Shown: positions 1 through 6,905 of the stretch, one piece after another
How positions within the stretch are numbered: the first letter of the stretch is position 1
Layout of the letters: each line of letters opens with the position of its first letter
Origin: Candidatus Auribacterota bacterium
Lineage (GTDB): Bacteria > Auribacterota > JAFGBW01
Reading direction: 5' to 3'
Assembly: GCA_016932965.1 (NCBI GenBank)
Contig: JAFGBW010000044.1
Location: 1 to 9,669, forward strand
DNA: 9,669 nt
Program-made: the position numbers and the translations under genes
The notes under the pieces: generated by a model
The model's input: the letters and a program-made list of their open reading frames with translations, nothing else
What the model was told of the DNA's origin: nothing
The model's database searches: none

Positions 1-1
1 G

Positions 2-439
2 GTGGAAAAAACCTCCCAAACCCTTTTGAGTTATTATCAGGACGGGATTAAACCGGTCATTTTGATTGATGAAACGCATTTCCTTTCTTCAGGAGCCCTT
101 CATCTGCTCCGTACTTTGAGTAATTTTGAGACAGCCAGAAAAAAAATCATGACATGCCTCCTTTTTGCCGAGGAGCCTTTTTTGCGTCGTCTTGCGAGCC
201 CGTCTTATGCTTCGTTGAGGAACAGGATGTATCTTCAGGTGAATCTGGAACCTTTAACCAGAGAAGAATGCAGGCATTACATCCGGTACCGGCTCATGAC
301 AGCCGGAAATACCAGCGCTGATTTTTTCAGTCCGGATGAGGTGGATGAATTGTATACCAGAAGCTACGGCATCCCCAGGAATATCAACAAGGAATGTACC
401 CAGATGATGCTGAACCGTTTCCTGGAAGAAAAGAGATGA
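2..439 (+). CDS. ExeA/GspA-type AAA+ ATPase, C-terminal part (5' end outside window)
   Basis: This is the C-terminal 145 residues of an AAA+ ATPase of the ExeA/GspA type (AAA_22 class). Relatives energise assembly of the type II secretion secretin or work beside pilus and exopolysaccharide systems at the inner membrane. Seen here: a Walker B strand VILIDETH at residues 19-26 (DETH where DEAH is more usual), the helix LHLLRTLSNFE, a sensor-1-type strand TCLLFAEEPFLRRL at 51-64, an arginine-finger-type LRNRM at 72-76, the family phrase LEPLTREECRHYIRYRL at 82-98, and a sensor-2 segment YGIPRNINKEC at 122-132. The Walker A motif must lie upstream of the window. The frame is open to the left edge, so the GTG at position 2 is not a credible start. 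The next same-strand gene, ffh, lies 400 bp away behind a likely terminator, so no operon partner is visible. The family assignment is firm; the exact system served is unknown. Confidence 0.85.
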   Translation: MEKTSQTLLSYYQDGIKPVILIDETHFLSSGALHLLRTLSNFETARKKIMTCLLFAEEPFLRRLASPSYASLRNRMYLQVNLEPLTREECRHYIRYRLMTAGNTSADFFSPDEVDELYTRSYGIPRNINKECTQMMLNRFLEEKR

Positions 440-535
440 TATAAACAGGTAAACTTACGATTTTGCCGAAGGACTTATCCAGTTTGAAGCTTATGGGAGT
501 CTCAAAATTAATTTTCACCACGGAGGGGAGAAGTA

Positions 536-577
536 AATTAAGAATTGAGAATTAAGAATTTTGAATTGGGAAATAAG
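536..577 (+). repeat. Tandem in-phase heptad repeat, AATTNNG type, six units
   Basis: Six consecutive 7-base units lie in exact phase: AATTAAG, AATTGAG, AATTAAG, AATTTTG, AATTGGG and AAATAAG. The same motif recurs just after the ffh stop codon (2164-2191) and just after the stop codon of the 367-aa membrane protein gene (8142-8176). Inverted copies lie at 2234-2246 and 8269-8278. The function is unknown. Similar AT-rich heptads are known to be scattered between genes in some environmental bacteria. Confidence 0.8.
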
Positions 578-580
578 ATG

Positions 581-620
581 ACTCCCGCAGAGGCGCTGAG
601 GATTGGAGTCGGGAGTTTTT
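581..620 (+). terminator. Probable rho-independent terminator downstream of ExeA-type gene
   Basis: ACTCCCG at 581-587 pairs perfectly with CGGGAGT at 610-616, and the right arm runs into TTTTT (616-620). The loop is long at 22 bases. The site is 140 bp beyond the stop of the ExeA-type ATPase gene and reads in its direction, so it likely ends that transcript. Confidence 0.55.
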
Positions 621-622
621 AA

Positions 623-710
623 GTGTTGAGTTGGAAAAATGAATTTGTTTAAACATGACACTCATTTTTAACCATTCACCATTTACTATTCACTTTTCCC
701 AACTCGTCAC
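623..710. repeat. Long imperfect inverted repeat
   Basis: The left arm at 623-644 (core GAGTTGGAAAAATGAAT at 628-644) is complementary to the right arm at 688-710, with one extra base and about three mismatches over some 22 pairs. The loop is about 43 bases. No T tract follows the right arm directly, so it is not a standard terminator. It could be a remnant of a small non-coding element. Confidence 0.65.
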
Positions 711-719
711 TCATAACTT
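671..719. repeat. Second heptad series, ACCATTC type, about seven units
   Basis: Units ACCATTC, ACCATTT, ACTATTC and ACTTTTC follow one another in exact 7-base phase from 671. Three degenerate units continue to 719. This differs in sequence from the AATTGAG heptads but has the same period, and it overlaps the right arm of the 623-710 inverted repeat. Confidence 0.65.
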
Positions 720-748
720 TTTTTATCCTTCGTGTTTAAATGATATAT

Positions 749-815
749 GCCACTTCAAGTGGCTTTATATATGAGGCTTTGAGCGATAACCGTTTCAAGC
801 CTCCGGCTCAGCCGG
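749..815 (+). promoter_or_regulatory. Cluster of three hairpins in the ffh leader
   Basis: Three stem-loops stand in a row. GCCACTT(749-755)/AAGTGGC(757-763) is a near-perfect palindrome. GAGGCTTTGA(773-782)/TCAAGCCTC(795-803) has one bulged T and a 12-base loop. CCGGC(803-807)/GCCGG(811-815) has a three-base loop, and its first base is also the last base of the second stem. The last stem ends 29 bases before the ffh ATG. None is followed by a T tract, so a leader or protein-binding role fits better than termination. The role is inferred; the pairings are seen. Confidence 0.5.
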
Positions 816-844
816 ATGTATTGTAACTTATTATATTAACGGTC

Positions 845-2158
845 ATGTTTGAGACTATTTCAGAAAAATTTCAGGTCATCTTCAAAACGCTTCGCGGTCA
901 TCACCGGATATCTGAAGCCAATATTACTGACAGTCTGCGGGAAATCCGGAAGGCCCTTCTGGAAGCGGATGTCAGCTACACCATCGTCAGGGATTTCATC
1001 AAAGAGGTCAAGGAGAAGTCGCTGGGAGAGAAGGTGCTGGATTTGGTTTCTCCGGGACAAATGATGACCAAAATCATTTATGATGAAATGGTCCGGTTCC
1101 TTTCCATGGGGGCCTGTGAGCTGCCGCTGGACCGTTCCTTTCAGACACTGATGATAGTCGGACTGCAGGGATGCGGAAAGACCACTACCTGCGCGAAGCT
1201 CGCTTTCTGGTTCAAGGAGAAAGGCCTGCGGACGCTTCTGGTGGGAGCCGATGCGCAGCGGCCGGCTGCCAAGGAGCAGCTTCGGACACTTGCCGGACAG
1301 ACGGATGTTGATTTTTTTACTCTCGATGAGGAAAAGAATCCTCTTGCCATTGTTCATGCTGCCTTGAAAAAGGCAAAAGACGACAATCTGTATCACAGGA
1401 TGGTTGTGGATACCGCCGGGCGTCTTCACGTTGATGAGGAGTTGATGAAGGAATTGACCCTGCTCTCGCAATCCGCCAGGCCTGACCATATACTTCTTAC
1501 AACAGACGCCATGCTCGGCCAGGATTCGGTTAAGACAGGAGAAGCTTTCAGCCGGTATCTGAATCTGACGGGAATCATCCTGACGAAAATGGACGGAGAC
1601 GCACGCGGCGGAGCGGCCATGTCCATGGCGGCTGTCACGGGAAAAAGCGTTCAATTTGTCGGAACCGGTGAAAAAATCAGCCAGTTTGAGCCTTTTTATC
1701 CGGACAGGATGGCCTCCCGGATACTGGGAATGGGAGATATTCTGACTTTAGTGGAAAAAGCCAAAGAGACCGTGGATGAAAAAGAGGCGAAAAAACTCGA
1801 GACCAAAATCAGAAAAAACGATTTTGACCTGGAGGATTTTTTATCGGCTTTTCAGCAGATCAAGAAAATGGGATCTTTGCAGAGCCTTTTACAAATGATT
1901 CCGGGCATGCCTAAAGTGGATCCAAAGGATTTGGATGAGGGAAAGATGAAGCACATTGAAGCCATCATTCATTCCATGACGCCCAAGGAGAGGGGGCGTC
2001 CGGGAATCATCAACGGGAACAGAAAAAAAAGGATATCCAGGGGGTGCGGACGCTCCGTCGAGGAGATCAACAGACTCCTCAAGGATTTCCGCGAGATGAA
2101 ATTCATGATGAAGCGGATGCAGCCGTTATTGCAGAAAATGCCGGGGAAATTTAATTAA
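845..2158 (+). CDS. ffh: Signal recognition particle GTPase Ffh (SRP54)
   Basis: Ffh is the protein of the bacterial signal recognition particle. It binds 4.5S RNA and hydrophobic signal sequences at the ribosome and docks on FtsY at the membrane. The 437 residues match the family length. The N-domain (1-95) begins MFETISEKFQ and contains LREIRKALLEADV. The G-domain shows the P-loop GLQGCGKTT (106-114), DAQRPAA (136-142), DTAGR (189-193), TKMDGDARGG (247-256), GTGEK (273-277) and RILGMGD (292-298). The Met-rich M-domain follows, with the RNA-binding stretch NGNRKKRISRGCG (390-402). Several usually conserved serines differ: Cys110 in the P-loop, and Asn392 and Cys401 in the RNA-binding stretch. 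No clear Shine-Dalgarno precedes the ATG. The usual rpsP-rimM-trmD neighbours are absent. Identity is near certain; whether it is the cell's only Ffh is open. Confidence 0.96.
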   Translation: MFETISEKFQVIFKTLRGHHRISEANITDSLREIRKALLEADVSYTIVRDFIKEVKEKSLGEKVLDLVSPGQMMTKIIYDEMVRFLSMGACELPLDRSFQTLMIVGLQGCGKTTTCAKLAFWFKEKGLRTLLVGADAQRPAAKEQLRTLAGQTDVDFFTLDEEKNPLAIVHAALKKAKDDNLYHRMVVDTAGRLHVDEELMKELTLLSQSARPDHILLTTDAMLGQDSVKTGEAFSRYLNLTGIILTKMDGDARGGAAMSMAAVTGKSVQFVGTGEKISQFEPFYPDRMASRILGMGDILTLVEKAKETVDEKEAKKLETKIRKNDFDLEDFLSAFQQIKKMGSLQSLLQMIPGMPKVDPKDLDEGKMKHIEAIIHSMTPKERGRPGIINGNRKKRISRGCGRSVEEINRLLKDFREMKFMMKRMQPLLQKMPGKFN

Positions 2159-2163
2159 AAAAT

Positions 2164-2246
2164 AATTGAGAATTTAGAATTGAGAATTAATGCCCAAAAA
2201 AATGCATAATAAAATTGCATTCTTTTATGAGTTTTAATTCTCAATT
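2164..2246. repeat. Nested AT-rich inverted repeat built from AATTGAG heptads
   Basis: Starting 5 bases after the ffh stop, four heptads run in phase (2164-2191). AATTGAGAATTAA at 2178-2190 is perfectly complementary to TTAATTCTCAATT at 2234-2246. Inside lies a second stem, AATGCA (2201-2206) with TGCATT (2216-2221), extendable by flanking A and T runs. The structure fills the ffh to ABC gap. It could act as a weak terminator or be a small palindromic repeat element. Confidence 0.7.
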
Positions 2247-2266
2247 TTATTCTATCGGGAGTTTTC

Positions 2267-3373
2267 ATGGCCAAGGTCAGTTTGAACAATATAAGCAAGA
2301 CATACGATGAGAAGGAATATGCGGTCCTAAACTGTAATCTGGAAATCGAAGACAGGGAATTTGTGGTTCTGGTCGGGCCTTCAGGCTGCGGCAAATCCAC
2401 GACATTGCGCATGGTTGCAGGATTGGAATCCGTTTCTTCGGGAGAAATCATGATCGGGGACATGGTCGTCAACCATATTCCTCCCAAGGACCGCGATATC
2501 GCCATGGTGTTTCAGAATTATGCTCTTTATCCTCACATGACTGTTTTCGATAACATGGCTTTTGGCTTGAAATTGCGCCGTTTTTCTAAAAATGAGATAT
2601 CCGAAAGGGTCCTGCATGCGGCTAAAATACTGAATATCGAACCCTTTCTACACCGAAAACCCAGGGAATTATCCGGAGGAGAACGCCAGCGGGTCGCTGT
2701 GGGCCGGGCGATCGTCCGTAAACCGCAGGTGTTTTTATTCGATGAGCCTTTGTCGAACCTGGACGCTAAAATGAGGGTCCAGATGCGGACTGAAATCTCC
2801 AGACTGCATAAACGTCTCCAGACCACCATGATTTATGTGACCCATGACCAGGTTGAAGCCATGACCATGGGAGACCGTATTGTGGTCATGAATAAGGGGG
2901 AAATCCAGCAGGTGGCTGACCCATTAACCATTTATGAACACCCCCGAAATCTGTTTGTAGCCGGATTCATCGGATCTCCACCTATGAACTTTTTTTCGGG
3001 TAAAATCATATCAGCTGGAAGTATCCTTCAATTTGTCATCAAAGGGATGTCATTGCAGCTCACGCATGAAATGAACAAAAAAATGCATTCCTACATCAAC
3101 CAGGAGGTCATCATGGGCATCAGGCCGGAAAAAATTTATGACAAATTATTTGCCAAGACCGCAACCGATACGAATACGATCACCGCTTCAGTGGAAGTGG
3201 TGGAACAGATGGGCAGCGAAATGTTTACCTATTTGAAAAATGAATCCGCAGATTTTGTTGCCCGGCTGGATGCCCATGAACAGCTTGAACCGGGACAGGA
3301 TATGGAACTGGTTTTTGACATGAGTAAATGTCATTTCTTTGAACCTGGAACCGGAATCAATCTGGTGGATTAA
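2267..3373 (+). CDS. ABC importer ATPase, MalK/UgpC family
   Basis: This is the ATP-binding subunit of a carbohydrate-type (CUT1, MalK/UgpC/MsmX-like) importer; it would power two permeases at the inner membrane. The 368 residues show Walker [10 protein letters not shown] (37-45), Q-loop Gln83 in [21 protein letters not shown], signature LSGGE (135-139), Walker B VFLFDEP (155-161), D-loop SNLD (163-166) and switch His193 in [16 protein letters not shown]. The C-terminal TOBE/OB-type regulatory domain runs from about 235 to 368, with the family phrases [10 protein letters not shown] and CHFFEPGTG. The start is supported by GGGAG at 2257-2261, five bases before the ATG. No permease or solute-binding gene is in the window, so it is an orphan ATPase that may serve several transporters, as MsmX does. 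The substrate cannot be told. Its 3' end overlaps the convergent HD gene by 17 bp. Confidence 0.93.
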   Translation: MAKVSLNNISKTYDEKEYAVLNCNLEIEDREFVVLVGPSGCGKSTTLRMVAGLESVSSGEIMIGDMVVNHIPPKDRDIAMVFQNYALYPHMTVFDNMAFGLKLRRFSKNEISERVLHAAKILNIEPFLHRKPRELSGGERQRVAVGRAIVRKPQVFLFDEPLSNLDAKMRVQMRTEISRLHKRLQTTMIYVTHDQVEAMTMGDRIVVMNKGEIQQVADPLTIYEHPRNLFVAGFIGSPPMNFFSGKIISAGSILQFVIKGMSLQLTHEMNKKMHSYINQEVIMGIRPEKIYDKLFAKTATDTNTITASVEVVEQMGSEMFTYLKNESADFVARLDAHEQLEPGQDMELVFDMSKCHFFEPGTGINLVD

Positions 3374-3386
3374 AAAGCCGGTTCCA
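3346..3386. terminator. Hairpin across the convergent gene ends
   Basis: TGGAACCGG (3346-3354) pairs perfectly with CCGGTTCCA (3378-3386) across a 23-base loop. It spans the overlap of the ABC gene (stop 3371-3373) and the HD gene (stop 3357-3359), so both transcripts would carry it. No T tract follows on either strand, so its use as a bidirectional terminator or 3'-end stabiliser is only an inference. Confidence 0.4.
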
Positions 3387-3938
3387 TTCCAGGAAGGTTT
3401 CGGATTTTGCTGGGGAGAATTTCTCCAGCTCTCTGACGATTTCCGGAATGGTTTTTTCTGTGAGAATCTTTGCCGGAGTTTTTGAGTAGAATTTGTCCGC
3501 CCAGGCAATCAGCTTCTCTTCGAGGCTGAGCGGCATGAAATCTTTTTCAGGCAGCGGAAGGCTTTTTTCACTGATTTCCGTTAGCGTAATTCCTGCCCCC
3601 ACATGGCGCTCACATACGAGAGCTTCTTTACTGAGTCCTTCTTTCCGGAGCAATTCCGCACCCAGATAACCATGGCAAAGATAGGGGGCTTCCCCATGAC
3701 AGTCAATCTCAGGCGCATGGGTGAAAATAATCCCGATATCATGCAGAAGTGAAGCCGAATAAATGAAATCCGGATCAGGATTCATGTGAGGAACTTTCGC
3801 TGCCCCTTTAAGCGCCTTTAATGCCACCTGAGTACTGTGAATCATGAGGATTTCTAAAACAGGTCTGTCAGGATTGACCAGATGAATTAACTTTTTAAAC
3901 GCGGTTGTCCCTGAGAAAATATTTTTGGCTGAATTCAT
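3357..3938 (-). CDS. HD-domain phosphohydrolase
   Basis: This 193-aa protein carries a metal-dependent HD phosphohydrolase domain. Candidate ligands are His34 (MIHST), His66-Asp67 (LLHDIGI), His89 ([10 protein letters not shown]), His102 (ERHVGAG) and Asp148 (AWADKFYSK). The phrases [33 protein letters not shown] and [16 protein letters not shown] are typical of a family of small stand-alone HD proteins, likely cytoplasmic, found in several Gram-negative groups. The natural substrate is not established for these. No signal peptide or extra sensory domain is present. The ATG is preceded by A/T-rich sequence without a good Shine-Dalgarno, which could mean translation linked to the upstream gene. 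It lies 51 bp downstream of the 853-aa exported-protein gene on the same strand with no terminator between, so co-transcription is likely. Its end overlaps the convergent ABC gene. Confidence 0.88.
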   Translation of the reverse strand: MNSAKNIFSGTTAFKKLIHLVNPDRPVLEILMIHSTQVALKALKGAAKVPHMNPDPDFIYSASLLHDIGIIFTHAPEIDCHGEAPYLCHGYLGAELLRKEGLSKEALVCERHVGAGITLTEISEKSLPLPEKDFMPLSLEEKLIAWADKFYSKTPAKILTEKTIPEIVRELEKFSPAKSETFLEWNRLFNPPD

Positions 3939-3989
3939 AAAAAATGAATTTTAAAGAAAAACTGCAGGGTTGGAAATAAAAATTCAGTG

Positions 3990-6551
3990 TCAGGCTGAGG
4001 TTTCCGGCAGGCCGCTGTCCGGCATCAGGATGATATCAATGCCTCTGAGCCTTTGTGCAATACGCATACTCGGAGAAGCCAGCCAGATATAAAAACCAGT
4101 CGTTTGTGCATCCGAAGTCATATTGGAGAGAAAATTGTTTTTGCGCGCGTCTGCTATCCCTGATTTCGAGACGTCCCTGTCGTTCAGCCTGGTTGAAACA
4201 GAATTGATAAAACCTGTTTCAGGATCAAAATCCTCCCAGGTCACCACGTTCGCTCCTGACGAATCTGTGTATAAAACAGCATGAAAGAATAAGGTTGGGT
4301 CTCCTTTGTCATAGGGGGCTTTAAAAACGGATGAAATCCCCTGAACTCCCTCCATCAGGGGATACAGGGATAGCTCACGGGTGGCAGTGGAGAAATTCCC
4401 ATAATAGAGATGGTCCGATCCGGAAGCATCTGTAAAAAGCAGCGGTATGGCAATATCATCGGAGTCTCCTGGAATAAAAGATCCTGAAGACCTGTTTCCT
4501 CCGATCTGTTTAATCACATGCCCCTCCGGGAAATTTTGCATTCTCTCCGTGGTCATTTTATCGCCCCCGAAGGACAGGATATCCAGATCGGTTTCTCCTG
4601 GAACATCCCCAATAAGCATAAAGCATATATCATTCTGGGGACGGACCGCGCTGCCGGCAGTCAATTGGAGGACTTCCCCGCGGGGAAATTCACTGAGAAT
4701 GATGTTAAGCTGATTCAGTATTTCAATACCCTCTTCGTTCAGACCGGATGAATTATCCAGAATGGATTTGACAAATTCAACCGTATCCAGGGCGTCCGCT
4801 CCAAATATCTGTCGGGGTTGTGCAGGCGGGCTGTATCCTGTATCACTGGTATAGACTCTTAAGGTTTTGCCGGATTCATAGGTGATGATTTTTTCCACCG
4901 GGGCGCTGGCTGAAAGCACTGTATAGATGATCACAGTTTCTGTTCCGAAGGTGTATGCCCTGACAGAAACCCTGCCGGAAGAGTCAGGCATGATCTGTTC
5001 ATAATCCGGCTGAACAGTCAGTTTTAAAATAGCCGCATCCAGGTCTGATAAAATGGCTTCTTTTGACGGGGCGCTTTCAGAGGGGATGCTTTCGTATAAT
5101 ACTTTAAGATATTGCAGATGTTTAAGAGCTTCAAGGCCTGAAAAAGTCCCCTTATCGTTTTTAACGATGATGGAAGATGGCGTCACGACAATCCTTGAAG
5201 AGGCATCCTCGTATCTGAAATCAAGGACGGTTCTTTCATCAGACTGCCATTTCTGCCATTGATATTCATTGTAGCTTGTCAGGGGGATTGTTTCAGGAAT
5301 ATCGATATGCGCGTTTTCTATGGTATTCAAATACCACATGCCTGATTCACTCAATTTTCCGTCAATCAGTGAAAGAGACGGGGAGGTATAGTCCGTAAGG
5401 GTCAGCCTGCCAACACCTAAAGGGCCTGGCCTGGTGATGACTAAATTGTTGCTGTCCATGTCATCAGTACGTACATTTTCAATTTTTGCCCCATGACCGG
5501 TATCATACACTTTTATTGCACCATTATGATCCGCCAAAAATAGCCTGCCTGTTTCTTGAGTATCATCGGTGACGTTCACGGTTATCAGGTAATATTCAAA
5601 GGTGGAGTTCATGTAAAAATATCCGGAGATTTCGAAATCAGTCACTCCTAGGGTCACGGATGGATCGTAATCCGCTACGAGCCATTCTGCATCCATAGTC
5701 ACGGCAGAATCCGGGGATGAGTATTGATAATGCCTCATGACTAACTTTCCGTCGGTTTTCCTGATCAGAGCGTGGTACCTTTCCTCGGATATCCGGCCTG
5801 CCAGAAATTGTTCCCCATCCTGCAGCGGACATTGATACAAATCATGAAGACTGCCTGTTTCAGCTCCTGCTCCGGGCGGATCCTGAAGCCTGGGTGCAAT
5901 CAGGATGCAGTCGTATTCGGCGGTATCATTCCCTGTCCCCGCCCAGGATCCGGCATTTCCGCTTTCACCCGCACTCCCTCCCGGATTCAGGTTCATTCCT
6001 CCTTGCGGTTTTCCCCCATTGGTGACGGAATCTCCGCCAACAGAGCGTCCTCCGTCTGAATTTTCTTTTATCCCTGCTGACCCTTCTGTTTTTCCTCCTT
6101 CAGAAAAAGAGCCTCCTTCTGATGACCTGTAACCTCCAAGAGGCCTGACCCCGCCAGAGTGATTCCCCCCAATAACAGCTGCTCCGCCGAACCCTTTGCC
6201 TCCTGATCCGGAATTGTTTCCACCGTAAGCGGGCCGTTCTCCTCCTGAAGAATAAACTCTTGTTCCACCTGAATTATCCTGTCCGCCATAGGGATGATTA
6301 TTTTTTCCGGCATCGTCCGATTCACCCTCAAGCCCTGTTCTTCCGCATGCAGGAAAGATCCCATCCATTAATGACAGTAATAAAATATACCTCGGTGATA
6401 AGCCAAGCAGGGTGAGCCTGCTGCCCAGCTTTTCTTCCCTCGAGGCAATTTCCGGATCAAGCGTTTCCAGATCAGCATGTTTTGGAGCAAGAGAAGAGGC
6501 AGGAAAAATGAAATAAAACAGGAAAATATGAGTGAACAGCAATTGTTTCAT
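3990..6551 (-). CDS. Large exported protein with Gly-Gly-rich tether and unrecognised beta-rich domain
   Basis: I do not recognise the family of this 853-aa protein. Residues 1-22 look like a Sec signal peptide (MKQLLFTHIFLFYFIFPASS). A second hydrophobic segment at 54-69, RYILLLSLMDGIFPAC, ends in Cys69-Gly70 and resembles a weak lipobox. Residues 72-207 are low-complexity and hydrophilic, with sixteen Gly-Gly pairs spaced about every 5-8 residues. From about 210 to the end the chain is beta-rich, with many strand-turn segments such as GRLFLADHNGAIKVYD (335-350), and two likely helical stretches near 473-511 and 585-620. Only four cysteines occur: 69, 215, 241 and 643. The layout of anchor, flexible tether and globular domain suggests a surface or periplasmic lipoprotein; the domain could be propeller-like, but that is a guess. 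A strong promoter precedes it, and the HD phosphohydrolase follows 51 bp downstream. The ribosome binding site is weak (GAG). Confidence 0.85.
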   Translation of the reverse strand: MKQLLFTHIFLFYFIFPASSLAPKHADLETLDPEIASREEKLGSRLTLLGLSPRYILLLSLMDGIFPACGRTGLEGESDDAGKNNHPYGGQDNSGGTRVYSSGGERPAYGGNNSGSGGKGFGGAAVIGGNHSGGVRPLGGYRSSEGGSFSEGGKTEGSAGIKENSDGGRSVGGDSVTNGGKPQGGMNLNPGGSAGESGNAGSWAGTGNDTAEYDCILIAPRLQDPPGAGAETGSLHDLYQCPLQDGEQFLAGRISEERYHALIRKTDGKLVMRHYQYSSPDSAVTMDAEWLVADYDPSVTLGVTDFEISGYFYMNSTFEYYLITVNVTDDTQETGRLFLADHNGAIKVYDTGHGAKIENVRTDDMDSNNLVITRPGPLGVGRLTLTDYTSPSLSLIDGKLSESGMWYLNTIENAHIDIPETIPLTSYNEYQWQKWQSDERTVLDFRYEDASSRIVVTPSSIIVKNDKGTFSGLEALKHLQYLKVLYESIPSESAPSKEAILSDLDAAILKLTVQPDYEQIMPDSSGRVSVRAYTFGTETVIIYTVLSASAPVEKIITYESGKTLRVYTSDTGYSPPAQPRQIFGADALDTVEFVKSILDNSSGLNEEGIEILNQLNIILSEFPRGEVLQLTAGSAVRPQNDICFMLIGDVPGETDLDILSFGGDKMTTERMQNFPEGHVIKQIGGNRSSGSFIPGDSDDIAIPLLFTDASGSDHLYYGNFSTATRELSLYPLMEGVQGISSVFKAPYDKGDPTLFFHAVLYTDSSGANVVTWEDFDPETGFINSVSTRLNDRDVSKSGIADARKNNFLSNMTSDAQTTGFYIWLASPSMRIAQRLRGIDIILMPDSGLPETSA
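5931..6338 (-). repeat. Gly-Gly-rich low-complexity coding segment
   Basis: This stretch encodes residues 72-207 of the 853-aa protein. Short units such as NSGG, SSGG, HSGG, SEGG, NSDGG and TNGG recur at intervals of roughly 15-24 bases but are never identical. That fits an old, diverged repeat or selection for a flexible hydrophilic linker rather than recent duplication. On the other strand it yields spurious Pro-rich open frames. Confidence 0.75.
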
Positions 6552-6587
6552 TATAGCTCAATGATTTAAATTAAATCTTTTGTAATA

Positions 6588-6615
6588 TATTTATCACAAT
6601 TATTGATTTTGTCAA
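6588..6615 (-). promoter_or_regulatory. Sigma-70-type promoter for the 853-aa protein gene
   Basis: Read on the - strand, a perfect -35 box TTGACA (6615-6610) is separated by 16 bases from TAAATA (6593-6588) as -10 box. Transcription would begin near 6581, leaving a leader of about 30 bases before the ATG at 6551. The surroundings are AT-rich. This is the best promoter match in the window. Confidence 0.6.
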
Positions 6616-6632
6616 TATACTGAGAACGAATT

Positions 6633-6718
6633 TGTCATTTCAGTACTTCAAATAAATGAGTTCTTAGACAGCCTCAGATTTCTCACTTGAACCAGAAATG
6701 ACATAACCTGGGGTTATG
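6633..6718. promoter_or_regulatory. Stem-loop followed by an interlocked palindrome
   Basis: TGTCATTTC (6633-6641) is perfectly complementary to GAAATGACA (6695-6703), and the stem continues imperfectly with TTCAA (6647-6651) and TTGAA (6687-6691). The right arm overlaps by two bases a second palindrome, CATAACC (6702-6708) TGG GGTTATG (6712-6718). The first could be a non-coding RNA fold or an element end; the second has the size of a dimeric regulator's operator. Both roles are inferred. Confidence 0.5.
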
Positions 6719-6877
6719 AATGCGCGCTTTTATTACGAGAAAGAATCGTGTGACTAAAAAAGTATTTTTATCAGTTTATTTAAGTATTTATCATGAAGAT
6801 TATTATAAAGCGATGATGTGATACGTCCGTTATGGGAATAGCCGATCTATAAATGGTCTTTTATGATACATTATATT

Positions 6878-6905
6878 TTGTTACACTTATTTTAAGTAAT
6901 AAAAT
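6878..6905 (+). promoter_or_regulatory. Weak candidate promoter for the 367-aa membrane protein gene
   Basis: TTGTTA (6878-6883) and TAAAAT (6900-6905) stand 16 bases apart, matching the sigma-70 boxes at four and five of six positions. In such AT-rich DNA chance matches are common, so the call is weak. It would give a leader of about 120 bases. Confidence 0.25.

Larger units (their letters stand above)
440..844. other. Gene-free gap between ExeA-type gene and ffh, rich in repeats
   Basis: I see no credible gene in these 405 bases. They hold, in order, a segment at 509-549 with an inverted relative at 8351-8395, six in-phase AT-rich heptads (536-577), a probable rho-independent terminator (581-620), a long imperfect inverted repeat (623-710) whose right arm is itself a heptad series (671-719), and three small hairpins (749-815) directly in front of ffh. 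The only short open frames have neither a ribosome binding site nor recognisable residues. Confidence 0.8.

Noticed and set aside
536-719. Heptad arrays as a CRISPR array
   Set aside because: Units are 7 bases with no spacers, and no cas genes are present.
749-815. Hairpin cluster as the 4.5S/SRP RNA
   Set aside because: The conserved tetraloop and internal-loop sequences of SRP RNA are not seen, and the stems are short separate hairpins rather than one long rod.
860-1654. Open frame of 264 codons on the - strand
   Set aside because: It lies fully antisense to ffh, whose motifs are unmistakable. Its translation shows no domain and reflects the codon bias of the other strand.
2155-2505. Open frame of 116 codons on the - strand
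   Set aside because: It is antisense to the start of the ABC ATPase gene and to the AT-rich inverted repeat, with no recognisable residues.
5772-6132. Pro-rich open frames on the + strand
   Set aside because: They are the complement of the Gly-rich coding segment of the 853-aa gene, which has a promoter and a signal peptide on the - strand.
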